Shown: one piece after another, positions 1 to 8,236 of the stretch | Numbering within the stretch: the stretch's first letter is position 1 | Layout: each line of letters begins with the position of its first letter | The notes under the pieces: model-generated | The model's input: only the letters and a program-made list of their open reading frames with translations | Database searches by the model: none | Told to the model about the DNA's origin: nothing | Source: CAYZJB01 sp964602985 | GTDB lineage: Bacteria; CLD3; SB21 | DNA: 64,000 nucleotides | Reading direction: 5' to 3' | NCBI GenBank assembly: GCA_964602985.1 | Contig: CAZRTJ010000015.1 | Span: 33,048 to 97,047, forward strand | Translations under genes and position numbers: made by a program

Positions 1-1170
1 TTCTAACAACCCCAAGATCCCTACCAGCAGAGAAAGTTTGACCGGCCGTCTAAATGAATTGTAATTAAAAATGCTGCCGTCCAAGTCAATACTCTTGTAG
101 CTATGTAATGAAACGAGGAGAACAAGGTGCGGCAAAAAGACAACGTTAATTGCTACCACAATCACCAACGGCGGCAATGTGGTCACGAAAGTCATGTAGA
201 ACGACGCCACAAGATTGAAAGATAGGACTATTCGCCTTAACAACGTTAGTTTTGATGTTACGTAATCTTTGGTTGAGTATGGAGAAACCCGCAGCACTCC
301 AAGAGAAGTATAATCCGCACTGAAATAGTACTGAAAGAACTCCCCGAGAGTAAGGCACATCATCATGTTCATTCCGAGAATAGCAACTGCCATCTTAGCC
401 CCAGCCAGTGTCATGACTGTCAGTAGCAATACTTGAAGAGACCAACCAATAATGAACTGCTGTCTACTCTTTCGGTGACGAAAGAGCAACAAGAACTCCT
501 TCAGAACCAACGGATCCTTCCAAATCCGACTTAATCCGGTCCAGCCACAGTGTGGCGAATTACGCAAGAATGTGACTTGATTGACAGTTTTGGTCAAGAG
601 AGTTAGGTTCAATATCGTAACACTCAGAAACAGCGGCAACGCGATTTCATTCATGAGTCCGCCAAAAGCCAAAGCGGGGATTACTAGCAAGAGAATGCCA
701 CTGTATGAAAGAAGATCCTTCAGCCCAGATACTCTACTGACTTTTGCAATCATCATGCTTGTTATCAAACATGCCAGGGTTGCGTAGAAGCTTGCAATTC
801 CGGCGCTGCCATTGAAGTCGAGAAATACTGCAGAATAGAAAAGTGCTAATAAGGCAATGGGTGTTATCGATGGCGTCAATATGGCAGCCATTACGGCGCT
901 TAGAACCAGACGAAATTTTGATGTTGGAGCCAGCAGAAAGACGCTTTCTCGATACCACGGGAACTTGTAAAGATAAAGTACCATAATAAAGGCAATAGCC
1001 AGGGAGGCGGCTCCAAATCCTCCTGCATACAATCGCTTCATGTCCAGGTTCAGGAAATACCAAGGAAGCGCTGCGTAGGACATCACGCCAACCGATATTC
1101 CCATGATTCTGAGGAGACCCAAGAATCCTCTAAATCTCCCCCGTTGTAATATGAGCGCTCGAATATACAT
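1..1170 (-). CDS. Multi-spanning membrane protein, possibly ABC-2-type permease (partial, runs off the left edge)
   Basis: An open frame of 390 codons runs from ATG at 1170 to the window edge without a stop, so the C-terminus is missing. The start is supported by AAGGA about 8 nt upstream. The product begins MYIRALILQR and has many hydrophobic segments (for example around residues 22-30, 60-75, 95-130 and 160-190). A charged cytosolic stretch reading KDPLVLKEFLLLFRHRK sits near residue 220. Several long hydrophobic helices plus a basic loop of this kind resemble ABC-2-type permease subunits. I see no diagnostic motif, so this is only a suggestion. It is the last visible gene of the peptide operon, separated from the precursor by a strong hairpin. 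It could be an immunity or second export component. Confidence 0.75.
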   Translation of the reverse strand, partial: MYIRALILQRGRFRGFLGLLRIMGISVGVMSYAALPWYFLNLDMKRLYAGGFGAASLAIAFIMVLYLYKFPWYRESVFLLAPTSKFRLVLSAVMAAILTPSITPIALLALFYSAVFLDFNGSAGIASFYATLACLITSMMIAKVSRVSGLKDLLSYSGILLLVIPALAFGGLMNEIALPLFLSVTILNLTLLTKTVNQVTFLRNSPHCGWTGLSRIWKDPLVLKEFLLLFRHRKSRQQFIIGWSLQVLLLTVMTLAGAKMAVAILGMNMMMCLTLGEFFQYYFSADYTSLGVLRVSPYSTKDYVTSKLTLLRRIVLSFNLVASFYMTFVTTLPPLVIVVAINVVFLPHLVLLVSLHSYKSIDLDGSIFNYNSFRRPVKLSLLVGILGLLE

Positions 1171-1198
1171 GTGCAAATCCTTGACTGCGTATCAAGAG

Positions 1199-1225
1199 GC
1201 ACGCGTGGCATAATGCCACGCGTGC
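1199..1225 (-). terminator. Strong hairpin between precursor and downstream membrane gene (attenuator or mRNA stabiliser)
   Basis: A perfect 12-bp inverted repeat (GCACGCGTGGCA and its complement) with a 3-nt TAA loop lies 17 nt beyond the precursor stop codon. No U-tract follows on the minus strand, so it is not a textbook intrinsic terminator. In bacteriocin operons such hairpins commonly raise precursor mRNA relative to distal genes. That role is inferred here. Confidence 0.7.
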
Positions 1226-1241
1226 TTGAATGTGACTCAGA

Positions 1242-1490
1242 TTAACATGGTGATGTCTGGCACCGAGGGTCGTTTCCCCAAAAAGAGTCAGGTAAAGGGT
1301 CCGGGCAATCGGCCAAAAATGCATAGCCCAGCCCAATCGTTATACTTCCGAAAAGCCCTGCCATGCCTCCAGCTGCTGCACTCAGCCCAACACCGAAGGC
1401 CCCGCATGCCACTCCGTCCCAATTGATACAGGACCAGCAGACATCACCGCCTTGGATAGCATCCATTTGCTCAAGCGTCATCTCCTTCAT
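1242..1490 (-). CDS. Double-glycine leader precursor peptide, Cys-rich (bacteriocin-like)
   Basis: This 82-residue product has a short leader, MKEMTLEQMDAIQGG, ending in the double-glycine motif cut by C39 peptidases. Cleavage after Gly15 would release a 67-residue peptide. The peptide contains six cysteines (18, 21, 29, 62, 77, 82). Its centre is very rich in Gly and Ala (about residues 30-58) and hydrophobic, and its tail is Pro/Asp-rich and ends in Cys. An AAGGAG ribosome binding site lies 8 nt before the ATG. The gene follows a C39 exporter, a MauE-like protein and a thioredoxin-like protein, so a secreted, disulfide-bonded peptide is the natural reading. I do not recognise the core sequence, so whether it is an antimicrobial or a signal is unknown. 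Confidence 0.8.
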   Translation of the reverse strand: MKEMTLEQMDAIQGGDVCWSCINWDGVACGAFGVGLSAAAGGMAGLFGSITIGLGYAFLADCPDPLPDSFWGNDPRCQTSPC

Positions 1491-1577
1491 TTGTTTTCTC
1501 CTTCAATTAGTTTAAACGAGTGCCCCTGCCGCTTGGGCGTTTGTTCTACGGCAACTGTTTCCGCCAAATGATACTCC

Positions 1578-2072
1578 TTACAAGAGTTCTCGAATTCTTG
1601 CAAAGCTTACTTCTCCTCTAAATCTAGAAATCATCTTTCCTCCCTCAGAGAAAAAATATGTGGCTGGCGTTCCATTCTTCCCAAATATCTTTTCAAACTC
1701 GCGTCTATCGACGATTCCCCACTTAACGACAGCAGTGTCCTGCAGCCGTGTATAGGCTCCCTTCACCTTCATGAACAAGTCGTCTTCATCACTCAGCAAA
1801 ATCAGCTTCACCTCATTCATCTGGTCTATGTTAGCATCGAAGGATTCGAGCTGACGCTTACAGTGACTGCATTCGCTGTGGAAAAGGCAGACGATGACCT
1901 TTAGACTATCATTACTCACGGTTTCGACTGCACCCGCACTGTTTCTAAAAGTAAGGTAGGGTATTCCGTCGCCGACGTGTATCCCTTCTGATCTTGTCGA
2001 GTTCATTACCCGCATATAGATCGTGGAGACAACAGTCGTCAAAAAAAGGACTACGAGAACTTTCTTCAACAT
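1578..2072 (-). CDS. Membrane-anchored thioredoxin-like (TlpA/redoxin) protein
   Basis: This 164-residue protein has an N-terminal hydrophobic anchor (residues 4-20) followed by a thioredoxin-fold region. A CSHC motif (Cys68, Cys71) is the redox centre, and a GTPATYFF segment near residue 135 carries the conserved cis-proline of the fold. Proteins of this type transfer electrons or disulfides in the periplasm. The start lies 1 nt after the stop of the MauE-like gene, so both are in one operon. It sits directly upstream of a six-cysteine precursor peptide, which suggests a role in forming or proof-reading its disulfides. That role is inferred. No other thioredoxin is encoded nearby. Confidence 0.8.
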   Translation of the reverse strand: MLKKVLVVLFLTTVVSTIYMRVMNSTRSEGIHVGDGIPYLTFRNSAGAVETVSNDSLKVIVCLFHSECSHCKRQLESFDANIDQMNEVKLILLSDEDDLFMKVKGAYTRLQDTAVVKWGIVDRREFEKIFGKNGTPATYFFSEGGKMISRFRGEVSFARIRELL

Positions 2073-2073
2073 G

Positions 2074-2484
2074 TCAAGTGCTCTTCCCTGGTCTCAAGAC
2101 AACGAGTGCGGACAACAAACTCGAATTTTTTAGAAAACTCCAAACAGGATGTAGGGCAAAGTCACCAAAACACCCACAGGTGGCTCGACCAGTGATTAGG
2201 AAAAGGAAGCTGACGATTGAGAAGACAGTAAATACCGAAACAATGAACGTGTACATTATCATATTATCAATGAGTAAAATACCAAGTGCCAACGCTGTTT
2301 CCAGAATCATCAACAATACGACGACGGTTTCCGATGTGTCGTAAGATGTTCCAATGACTTCAGCGATGATCACGATCGTTTCATTGGAAGAATAAACCTT
2401 GGCTGCCGCCGACAACAATAGTACAATCGAAACGACGTATCTTAAAAACCCAGCCAGCTTTTTACGTAGATGAATATTATCCAT
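2074..2484 (-). CDS. MauE/DoxX-like redox-associated membrane protein
   Basis: This is a 136-residue integral membrane protein with about four hydrophobic segments and a CGCFG motif in the last loop, typical of MauE-like proteins. MauE proteins pair with periplasmic thioredoxin-like partners (MauD/TlpA), as is the case here. I prefer the ATG at 2484 over the longer frame from 2589. The longer version adds a non-hydrophobic, Cys-containing N-terminus that overlaps deep into the preceding gene. The chosen start still overlaps the upstream gene by 43 nt and has no clear Shine-Dalgarno sequence, so translational coupling is likely. Together with the next gene it probably forms the redox module of the peptide operon. 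Confidence 0.72.
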   Translation of the reverse strand: MDNIHLRKKLAGFLRYVVSIVLLLSAAAKVYSSNETIVIIAEVIGTSYDTSETVVVLLMILETALALGILLIDNMIMYTFIVSVFTVFSIVSFLFLITGRATCGCFGDFALHPVWSFLKNSSLLSALVVLRPGKST

Positions 2485-3122
2485 TGAAAAATAAGTATTA
2501 CGGTCCAGACAGTAGAAGCAAACAAGATTGAATTTGAGCGTGTAATTGAGAAATGACGATTGAGATATGTCGACAACACGCCTATCCACCCTATCTCAGA
2601 GACATTCATGCCTGCCAGAAACCCGTAGACTCCGACCGAGTAGTCATTGGAATCAACCAAAGCGGTTAGAGATAGAGGAAAGTCTGCAAGGGCGTATTCG
2701 TTGATCTCGGTTGGATCAAGCCGCAACAGATATACGATCTTCAAGATGGCTCCGAAAAGGAGCGGGAAATATGACAACACTGCTATTCTAAACACATTTC
2801 TGAACGCCACTTCAATGTTTGTCATGATCAGGCCAAATTGAATCACAAGTGAAACAACTGCCATCCTCAACCAGAGGCCAACTGGGATTAGCAAGAGCGA
2901 TGCTGCTGAAAATAGCCGAATCATTTCTGTCAACTCACGAATTCTGGTTTGGTCAAGTTGGTTCCCGAGGATAGTCTTGTATGCCGATTCGCTCATCACC
3001 ATTTCATTTTGAATCCACACGAGAACACCTGTCATGGCAACGACCAACCAGAATAGCATCGAGGTCTCAAATCTATTCTGTTTAACTTGATTAATTTCTG
3101 GCCTTGACTGAGTTAGTTCCAT
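2442..3122 (-). CDS. Polytopic membrane protein of unknown function
   Basis: This 226-residue protein has roughly five predicted membrane helices (about residues 23-40, 72-90, 93-110, 120-138 and 205-222). A loop reading DPTEINEYALADFPLSLTAL lies around residues 141-160. The layout resembles Yip1-domain-like proteins sometimes seen beside peptide exporters, but I cannot assign the family. The start overlaps the exporter stop by 10 nt and the stop overlaps the MauE-like gene, so it is translationally coupled to both. An accessory role in export or immunity is likely from context only. Confidence 0.65.
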   Translation of the reverse strand: MELTQSRPEINQVKQNRFETSMLFWLVVAMTGVLVWIQNEMVMSESAYKTILGNQLDQTRIRELTEMIRLFSAASLLLIPVGLWLRMAVVSLVIQFGLIMTNIEVAFRNVFRIAVLSYFPLLFGAILKIVYLLRLDPTEINEYALADFPLSLTALVDSNDYSVGVYGFLAGMNVSEIGWIGVLSTYLNRHFSITRSNSILFASTVWTVILIFQWIIFIYVKSWLGF

Positions 3123-4708
3123 GGCCTTGTTGCTTCTGAAGTGACGTCGTTTCGCCGCTTCGTTTGAAAATATTTGTCAATTCTCTTGGTCCCCGTCTCT
3201 GTTAATTCGTAAACGACATCGGCTTCATCTATGATTGTCTGATCGTGGCTTATCACGAGCACGGCATTTCTCTTGGAATACGTTTGTAGAATTTTCAACG
3301 CAACGGCTTTCAAGTGAGGATCCATGCCAGAGAGAGCTTCATCGATGATGACCACCTCAGGATAATTAAGCAAAGCTCGAATTAGTCCAAGATTCTGGAT
3401 CTCACCGCCGGAGAGTCTTAGCCCATTTTTTCCCAACACCGTAGACAAACCACCACCAAAACGGGAAAGAAAATAACTGAACCCCAGTGTCCGTACTCGC
3501 CTCGCTATTTCGTCAGTTGGTATCTCGTTTCTGCCAAGACGGAGATTGTCAAGTAGCGTTCCGTTGAAAATCTTGATGTCCTGCGGAACAACCGAAACCT
3601 TCTGCCGATATTCATTTGGTTCAATCTCTTCAGCGTTGATCCCATCTATCATTACAGATCCCTTAGAGAGGGAATAGTTGCGGATGAGCACTTCGGTCAG
3701 GGTACTCTTTCCGGATCCACTGCCGCCCGCAAGGGCGGTAAGAAAACCTTTGGGTATCTCAATGTTAACGTTTGTCCATAAGACCTTTCGCTGTTTCCAC
3801 CCGATCTGACCGTCGACAATTGACAGACTTCTCTCCATCTTAAACTCCCTGCATCCTCGTCTATTCGTAATTACTTCACAATCCAAGTCCGACATTCTTT
3901 GGAACGCTAAATCTGCTCCTTGGAAGGCGATTTTAGTCTCGACGAATCTCATGACGCACGGCATCAAACCCGAGAATATGGAATAGATGGCTACCATTTG
4001 ACCAATTGTTATCCTTGATTCTGTGACAAGAAAAGAACCCCACAGAAGCACTCCGACTAGAGAATAACCCGCAAGAAGTTCTGAATGCAGAGTTAAGGTT
4101 GATTGGTAATACCCAAGATCAAGAACTTTTTCCTGATAAGCAGCATAGGCATCACTATTGCGCTTTGCGAAGACTTTTGTCGTTCCAAAGTTCAAAATTT
4201 CATTTATACCTTCTAGGCTGTCCACATAGGCAGATTCAGTTGCGGAGAACTTGTTGAAAAGGTTGATTTGATAGTCTCGGATGCGGTGAGTCCTAGAGTT
4301 TAGGATGAGAGCATAGAAGATAAGTAGAATGATCGTGCATGACCCAAGTCGTGAATCAATGAATAACAAGTATACAATTGAACCGACAAGTACTAATGAA
4401 TCGACAACACAAACAGTACTCAGTCTCAGCGTTAACGACTGGAGTTTATTTGTATCTGCCATTCGTGCTAAGATATCGCCCGGCTTTCTCGAATCAAAAA
4501 ACGGCTTGGTCAAGCGAAACAGTTTTGCAACGAAACTTTGATTAACCTCCGTCCCAAGGCGACGGCTGACACGTACGAGAAATCTCTGCCGAAAATATCC
4601 CGCCAACGCCCTGACAGTTAGCAGACCTCCCAGTACCATTATGACATTTGATAAACCTGTGTAATCAGACGCTGGGATGAATTTGTCAAGCAGTAGTTGA
4701 ATGACCAA
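3113..4708 (-). CDS. ABC exporter membrane and ATPase domains of a bacteriocin-type transporter (3' part of a frameshifted gene)
   Basis: This frame holds an ABC transmembrane domain (about residues 1-290) and an ATPase domain. The Walker A motif is GGSGSGKST, the signature is LSGGE, the Walker B is VVIIDEA and the switch histidine is in VISHD. It would start at TTG 4708, in the middle of what should be the first membrane helix, and has no Shine-Dalgarno sequence. The preceding C39 frame ends at 4639, overlapping this one by 70 nt. Families of this kind are normally single chains of about 700-730 residues (C39-TMD-NBD). The combined length here fits that. I therefore read 3113-5331 as one gene interrupted by a single-base frameshift near 4708-4715. 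Confidence 0.85.
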   Translation of the reverse strand: MVIQLLLDKFIPASDYTGLSNVIMVLGGLLTVRALAGYFRQRFLVRVSRRLGTEVNQSFVAKLFRLTKPFFDSRKPGDILARMADTNKLQSLTLRLSTVCVVDSLVLVGSIVYLLFIDSRLGSCTIILLIFYALILNSRTHRIRDYQINLFNKFSATESAYVDSLEGINEILNFGTTKVFAKRNSDAYAAYQEKVLDLGYYQSTLTLHSELLAGYSLVGVLLWGSFLVTESRITIGQMVAIYSIFSGLMPCVMRFVETKIAFQGADLAFQRMSDLDCEVITNRRGCREFKMERSLSIVDGQIGWKQRKVLWTNVNIEIPKGFLTALAGGSGSGKSTLTEVLIRNYSLSKGSVMIDGINAEEIEPNEYRQKVSVVPQDIKIFNGTLLDNLRLGRNEIPTDEIARRVRTLGFSYFLSRFGGGLSTVLGKNGLRLSGGEIQNLGLIRALLNYPEVVIIDEALSGMDPHLKAVALKILQTYSKRNAVLVISHDQTIIDEADVVYELTETGTKRIDKYFQTKRRNDVTSEATRPWN

Positions 4709-5331
4709 GCGGCAAAGAGGCCAATGGACGTGTAAATGAGACCCAAAAACAACGACTGCGTGAGCAATACTTCATGGCGTTTGATTTGACTCAAAATCCA
4801 CGCAGGCAATCTTGGGATTTCCTCCCTCAAAAGAGAAGCGCCGGGTTCCACGAGAACCGCTGCTCGTGTTCTCCACATATCTTCAAAGTCACGTCTTGAA
4901 AGTCGGTGATTTCCTGTCGCAGGATCACCAACCAGAAGCCACTCATGTGTTGCCTTATACACAACCAAGTAGTGATTAAGGCCGTCTTTCATGACCACGT
5001 GGACAATTAATGGCAGTCTTTGCTTCAGGAGATCACCGTACTCGCCTGTGACACCTCGCGCTGAAATTCCGACGTCACTCGCTGCTTCCACCAGGTCCGA
5101 CATCCTAGTGCCCTCACGATCTGTCCTACACAGAGAACGTATCCTGGGTAAAGATGTATTGCCACCAAAATAACGCAAAATCGTTAACAGCACAGCCGGG
5201 CCGCAATCAACCTGATCGTATTGGAGCACAGTCTTAGGTGGATATCTTCTTACAAGCCAGCGACACGAATGGGCCAAGCGATCCATTCTACTAGTGAAGG
5301 CATTCCAAAATTTCGGGAACACACACGCCAC
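4639..5331 (-). CDS. C39 peptidase domain of a bacteriocin-type exporter (5' part of a frameshifted gene)
   Basis: The first 150 residues form a C39 peptidase domain. Gln37 and Cys43 lie in LQYDQVDCGPA, His120 in LNHYLVVY and Asp136 in VGDPATG, so the catalytic set is complete. This domain cuts double-glycine leaders, matching the precursor at 1242-1490. The reading then enters the first membrane helix (LGLIYTSIGLFAAW) and goes out of frame. The last 17 or so residues are nonsense relative to the family, and the continuing sequence VIQLLLDKFIPAS lies in the next frame. The start is GTG at 5331; an ATG at 5286 is an alternative. It is the first gene of the minus-strand operon. Confidence 0.85.
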   Translation of the reverse strand: MACVFPKFWNAFTSRMDRLAHSCRWLVRRYPPKTVLQYDQVDCGPAVLLTILRYFGGNTSLPRIRSLCRTDREGTRMSDLVEAASDVGISARGVTGEYGDLLKQRLPLIVHVVMKDGLNHYLVVYKATHEWLLVGDPATGNHRLSRRDFEDMWRTRAAVLVEPGASLLREEIPRLPAWILSQIKRHEVLLTQSLFLGLIYTSIGLFAAWSFNYCLTNSSQRLITQVYQMS

Positions 5332-5810
5332 GACAGCCCCTACCTTGAGTGCAAGCTTACTTATAGCACAAGCTTAGCTACCATACACATCACAAAAGAA
5401 AAGAGATTATTGGGCAGTGAAAACTGCCAAACCCCCCTACCATTGTCAAGAGAAAAACGCAAAAAAACGCACTTTTTTGCAGTAGTTCTTCATAAATCAT
5501 TGTAATGCTCAAGTTCGGATTTGACAGTGGACCGATTCAAACTCCTCATTCTTCCAGAAAGCGAATTGAGGAATATTTCTCGTGTAAGGCGTTCATGACC
5601 CAAATCAAGCATGCCTGTAAACCAACACGCGAATGTCCGTGGGACGAATGCCTGGATTAGCTGGATCCAAACTTGGACACTAACGCGAAGAACGAAGGAC
5701 AGCGGATTCGTCCCGATATTTGATTCGTCCCACCCTTGATAAGTCTGCGGCTCTTTCGTAAGTTCGCCCGACAACGAAAGAAATATTCATCCCCGCTTAG
5801 GAGATTAACC
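5332..5810. other. Intergenic region between the peptide operon and aconitase
   Basis: This 479-nt divergent region should carry the promoters for both directions. A small hairpin with a GAAA loop (GGCAGT/ACTGCC) lies near 5412-5427. On the minus strand a TTGACA hexamer lies near 5445-5450 but has no convincing -10 at the usual distance. A TTAGGAG ribosome binding site at about 5797-5803 serves aconitase. I find no credible gene. Confidence 0.5.
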
Positions 5811-8234
5811 ATGTTCGACCTTTCGATGATCAAGAACGTGTACGAGAATCTGCCTGCACGACACGATCGGGCGCGGAAACTTTTCGGGCGTCCGCTGACC
5901 TTGACAGAAAAAATTCTCGCGTCGCATTTTTCGGAGTTTCCTGATAAAGCTCCCGTTCGACTGAAAAGTTATGCCGATCTGGCACCCGACCGCGTCGCCA
6001 TGCAGGATGCGACAGCGCAAATGGCTCTGCTGCAATTTATGTCCTCCGGACGAAAGACCGTCGCCGTTCCGTCCACCGTGCACTGCGATCACCTGATCCG
6101 CGCGGAACAAGGCGCCGAAGAGGACCTTCAGAAGGCGCTCGGAGAAAACAAGGAAGTCTACGACTTCCTCGCCAGCGTGTCGAACAAGTACGGCATTGGC
6201 TTTTGGAAACCCGGCGCGGGGATTATTCACCAGGTGGTCCTGGAAAATTACGCCTTCCCGGGCGGTATGATGATCGGCACCGACTCCCACACACCCAACG
6301 CCGGCGGCCTCGGCATGATCGCGGTCGGAGTAGGCGGAGCCGATGCGGTGGATGTGATGGCCGGCCTACCATGGGAAGTGAAATGGCCCGGCGTGACGGG
6401 CGTGAAACTGACCGGCAAAATGAGCGGATGGACGTCGGCCAAGGACGTTATTCTGAAACTGGCGGGCATTCTCACCGTCAAGGGTGGAACCGGGAAGATC
6501 ATCGAATATTTTGGATCCGGTACCGAATCCATCAGCTGTACCGGCAAGGCGACGATCTGCAATATGGGAGCGGAAATCGGCGCTACGACATCTGTGTTTC
6601 CGTACGATCGACGCATGGCCGATTATCTGAAAGCGACGGGACGGACTGAATTAGCGGCCCTCGCAGACGAGGTGAGCGCCTGTCTTCGTGCGGACGACGA
6701 AACGCTGTCCAATCCGCATCAGATGTACGACGAGGTCATCGAAATAGATCTCAATGAACTGGAACCGCACGTGAACGGTCCATTTTCGCCCGACCGCGCA
6801 TGGCCCATTTCCAAACTGTCCCAAGCCGTCGTCGAAAATAACTATCCTCCGGAATTGAAAGTTGCTCTGATCGGCAGTTGCACAAACTCCTCGTACGAAG
6901 ACATCGAACGCGCCGCCGCCGTCGCCCGCACGGCTCTGGCCAACGGACTGACTGCGAAAAGCGAGTTTGTCATCACTCCGGGATCGGAGCAAATCCGCGC
7001 CACGATCGAGCGCGACGGTCATCTGGACGTGTTTGCGAAAATCGGCGGGAAGGTTCTGGCCAATGCCTGCGGGCCTTGCATCGGTCAGTGGAAACGCCAC
7101 GACGTGACGGACGGAGAGCCGAATACCATCATCACGTCGTACAATCGTAATTTCGCAAAACGCAACGATGGGAATTCGGGCACGCATGCGTTTGTGGCCA
7201 GTCCGGAAATCGTCACGGCGATGGCGATTGCGGGGACGATTCGATTCAATCCGCTGGCCGAGACGCTGACCAATGGAACGGGTCAGGCGGTTCGCCTCGG
7301 CGAGCCGAGCGGCGACGAGTTGCCCCGCAAGGGATTTGCGTCCGGCAATCGAGGGTATGTGGCTCCGGCGAAAAACGGCGCGTCCGTCAAAGTCGCCATC
7401 GATCGCAAGAGTGAGCGCCTCCAGGCGCTCGAGCCGTTCAAACCCTGGGACGGTCGGGACATCACGGATGCCGTTGTTCTGCTGAAGGCGAAAGGCAAGT
7501 GCACGACGGATCATATTTCGCCGGCCGGTCCGTGGTTGAAATACCGTGGACATCTGGACAATATCTCGAACAACATGTTTCTCGGCGCCATCAATGCCTT
7601 TGGTCACGAAGCCGGCAAAGGTAAGAATCTCATCACCGGTGAGGTGAGGTCATTTGCCGAAAATGCCCGCGACTACAAAGCGCGAAAGATCGCATGGGTC
7701 GCCATCGGAGACGAGAACTATGGCGAGGGATCCAGTCGTGAGCATGCCGCGATGGAACCGCGCTATCTCGGCGGTCGGGCGATCGTGGTCAAGAGCTTTG
7801 CGCGTATCCATGAAACGAATCTGAAAAAGCAAGGCATGCTGGCGTTGACGTTCAAACAGGCTTCTGATTACGACCGAGTCCGTGAAGACGATCGCATAAC
7901 GATCTCCGGGCTGGGGGAATTTGCCCCTGGCCAGAATCTGACCATGATTCTCCACCACGCGGACGGCAAGACGGAGTCCGTGGAACTGGTGCACTCGTAC
8001 AATGCACAACAAATCGAGTGGTTCCGAGCGGGAAGCGCATTGAATCTGATCGGCGGCGCCGCGAAGTCTTCGTCCCGGGGAACGAAGAAGAAAAGCGTCA
8101 GAAAGAAGGCGACCAAGAAAAAGGCCAAGGTGACGAAAAAGACCAAGAAGTCGACGAAGAAATCGGCCAAAAAGCCGGCCAGATCACCAAAGAAACGTTC
8201 AACACGCAGGAAGACCACGCGCCGACGCAAATAG
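5811..8234 (+). CDS. acn: Aconitate hydratase with a lysine-rich C-terminal tail
   Basis: This is an aconitase of the mitochondrial type, interconverting citrate and isocitrate in the TCA cycle. The iron-sulfur ligands appear in GSCTNSSYED and ACGPCIGQW. The swivel domain carries GDENYGEGSSREHAA, with the substrate-binding Ser and Arg. The start is ATG 5811 (MFDLSMIKNVY), 7 nt after TAGGAG; the frame is open further upstream but without a ribosome binding site. The catalytic part ends near residue 750. A tail of about 55 residues follows, made almost only of Lys, Arg, Ser, Thr and Ala (KKKSVRKKATKKKAK style), like histone H1 or Lys-rich bacterial DNA-binding tails. That tail is not part of normal aconitase. 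Confidence 0.96.
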   Translation: MFDLSMIKNVYENLPARHDRARKLFGRPLTLTEKILASHFSEFPDKAPVRLKSYADLAPDRVAMQDATAQMALLQFMSSGRKTVAVPSTVHCDHLIRAEQGAEEDLQKALGENKEVYDFLASVSNKYGIGFWKPGAGIIHQVVLENYAFPGGMMIGTDSHTPNAGGLGMIAVGVGGADAVDVMAGLPWEVKWPGVTGVKLTGKMSGWTSAKDVILKLAGILTVKGGTGKIIEYFGSGTESISCTGKATICNMGAEIGATTSVFPYDRRMADYLKATGRTELAALADEVSACLRADDETLSNPHQMYDEVIEIDLNELEPHVNGPFSPDRAWPISKLSQAVVENNYPPELKVALIGSCTNSSYEDIERAAAVARTALANGLTAKSEFVITPGSEQIRATIERDGHLDVFAKIGGKVLANACGPCIGQWKRHDVTDGEPNTIITSYNRNFAKRNDGNSGTHAFVASPEIVTAMAIAGTIRFNPLAETLTNGTGQAVRLGEPSGDELPRKGFASGNRGYVAPAKNGASVKVAIDRKSERLQALEPFKPWDGRDITDAVVLLKAKGKCTTDHISPAGPWLKYRGHLDNISNNMFLGAINAFGHEAGKGKNLITGEVRSFAENARDYKARKIAWVAIGDENYGEGSSREHAAMEPRYLGGRAIVVKSFARIHETNLKKQGMLALTFKQASDYDRVREDDRITISGLGEFAPGQNLTMILHHADGKTESVELVHSYNAQQIEWFRAGSALNLIGGAAKSSSRGTKKKSVRKKATKKKAKVTKKTKKSTKKSAKKPARSPKKRSTRRKTTRRRK

Positions 8235-8236
8235 GT

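Noticed and set aside
5490..5774. 94-residue minus-strand frame upstream of aconitase
   Set aside because: No ribosome binding site, no recognisable pattern, and it covers the expected promoter region.
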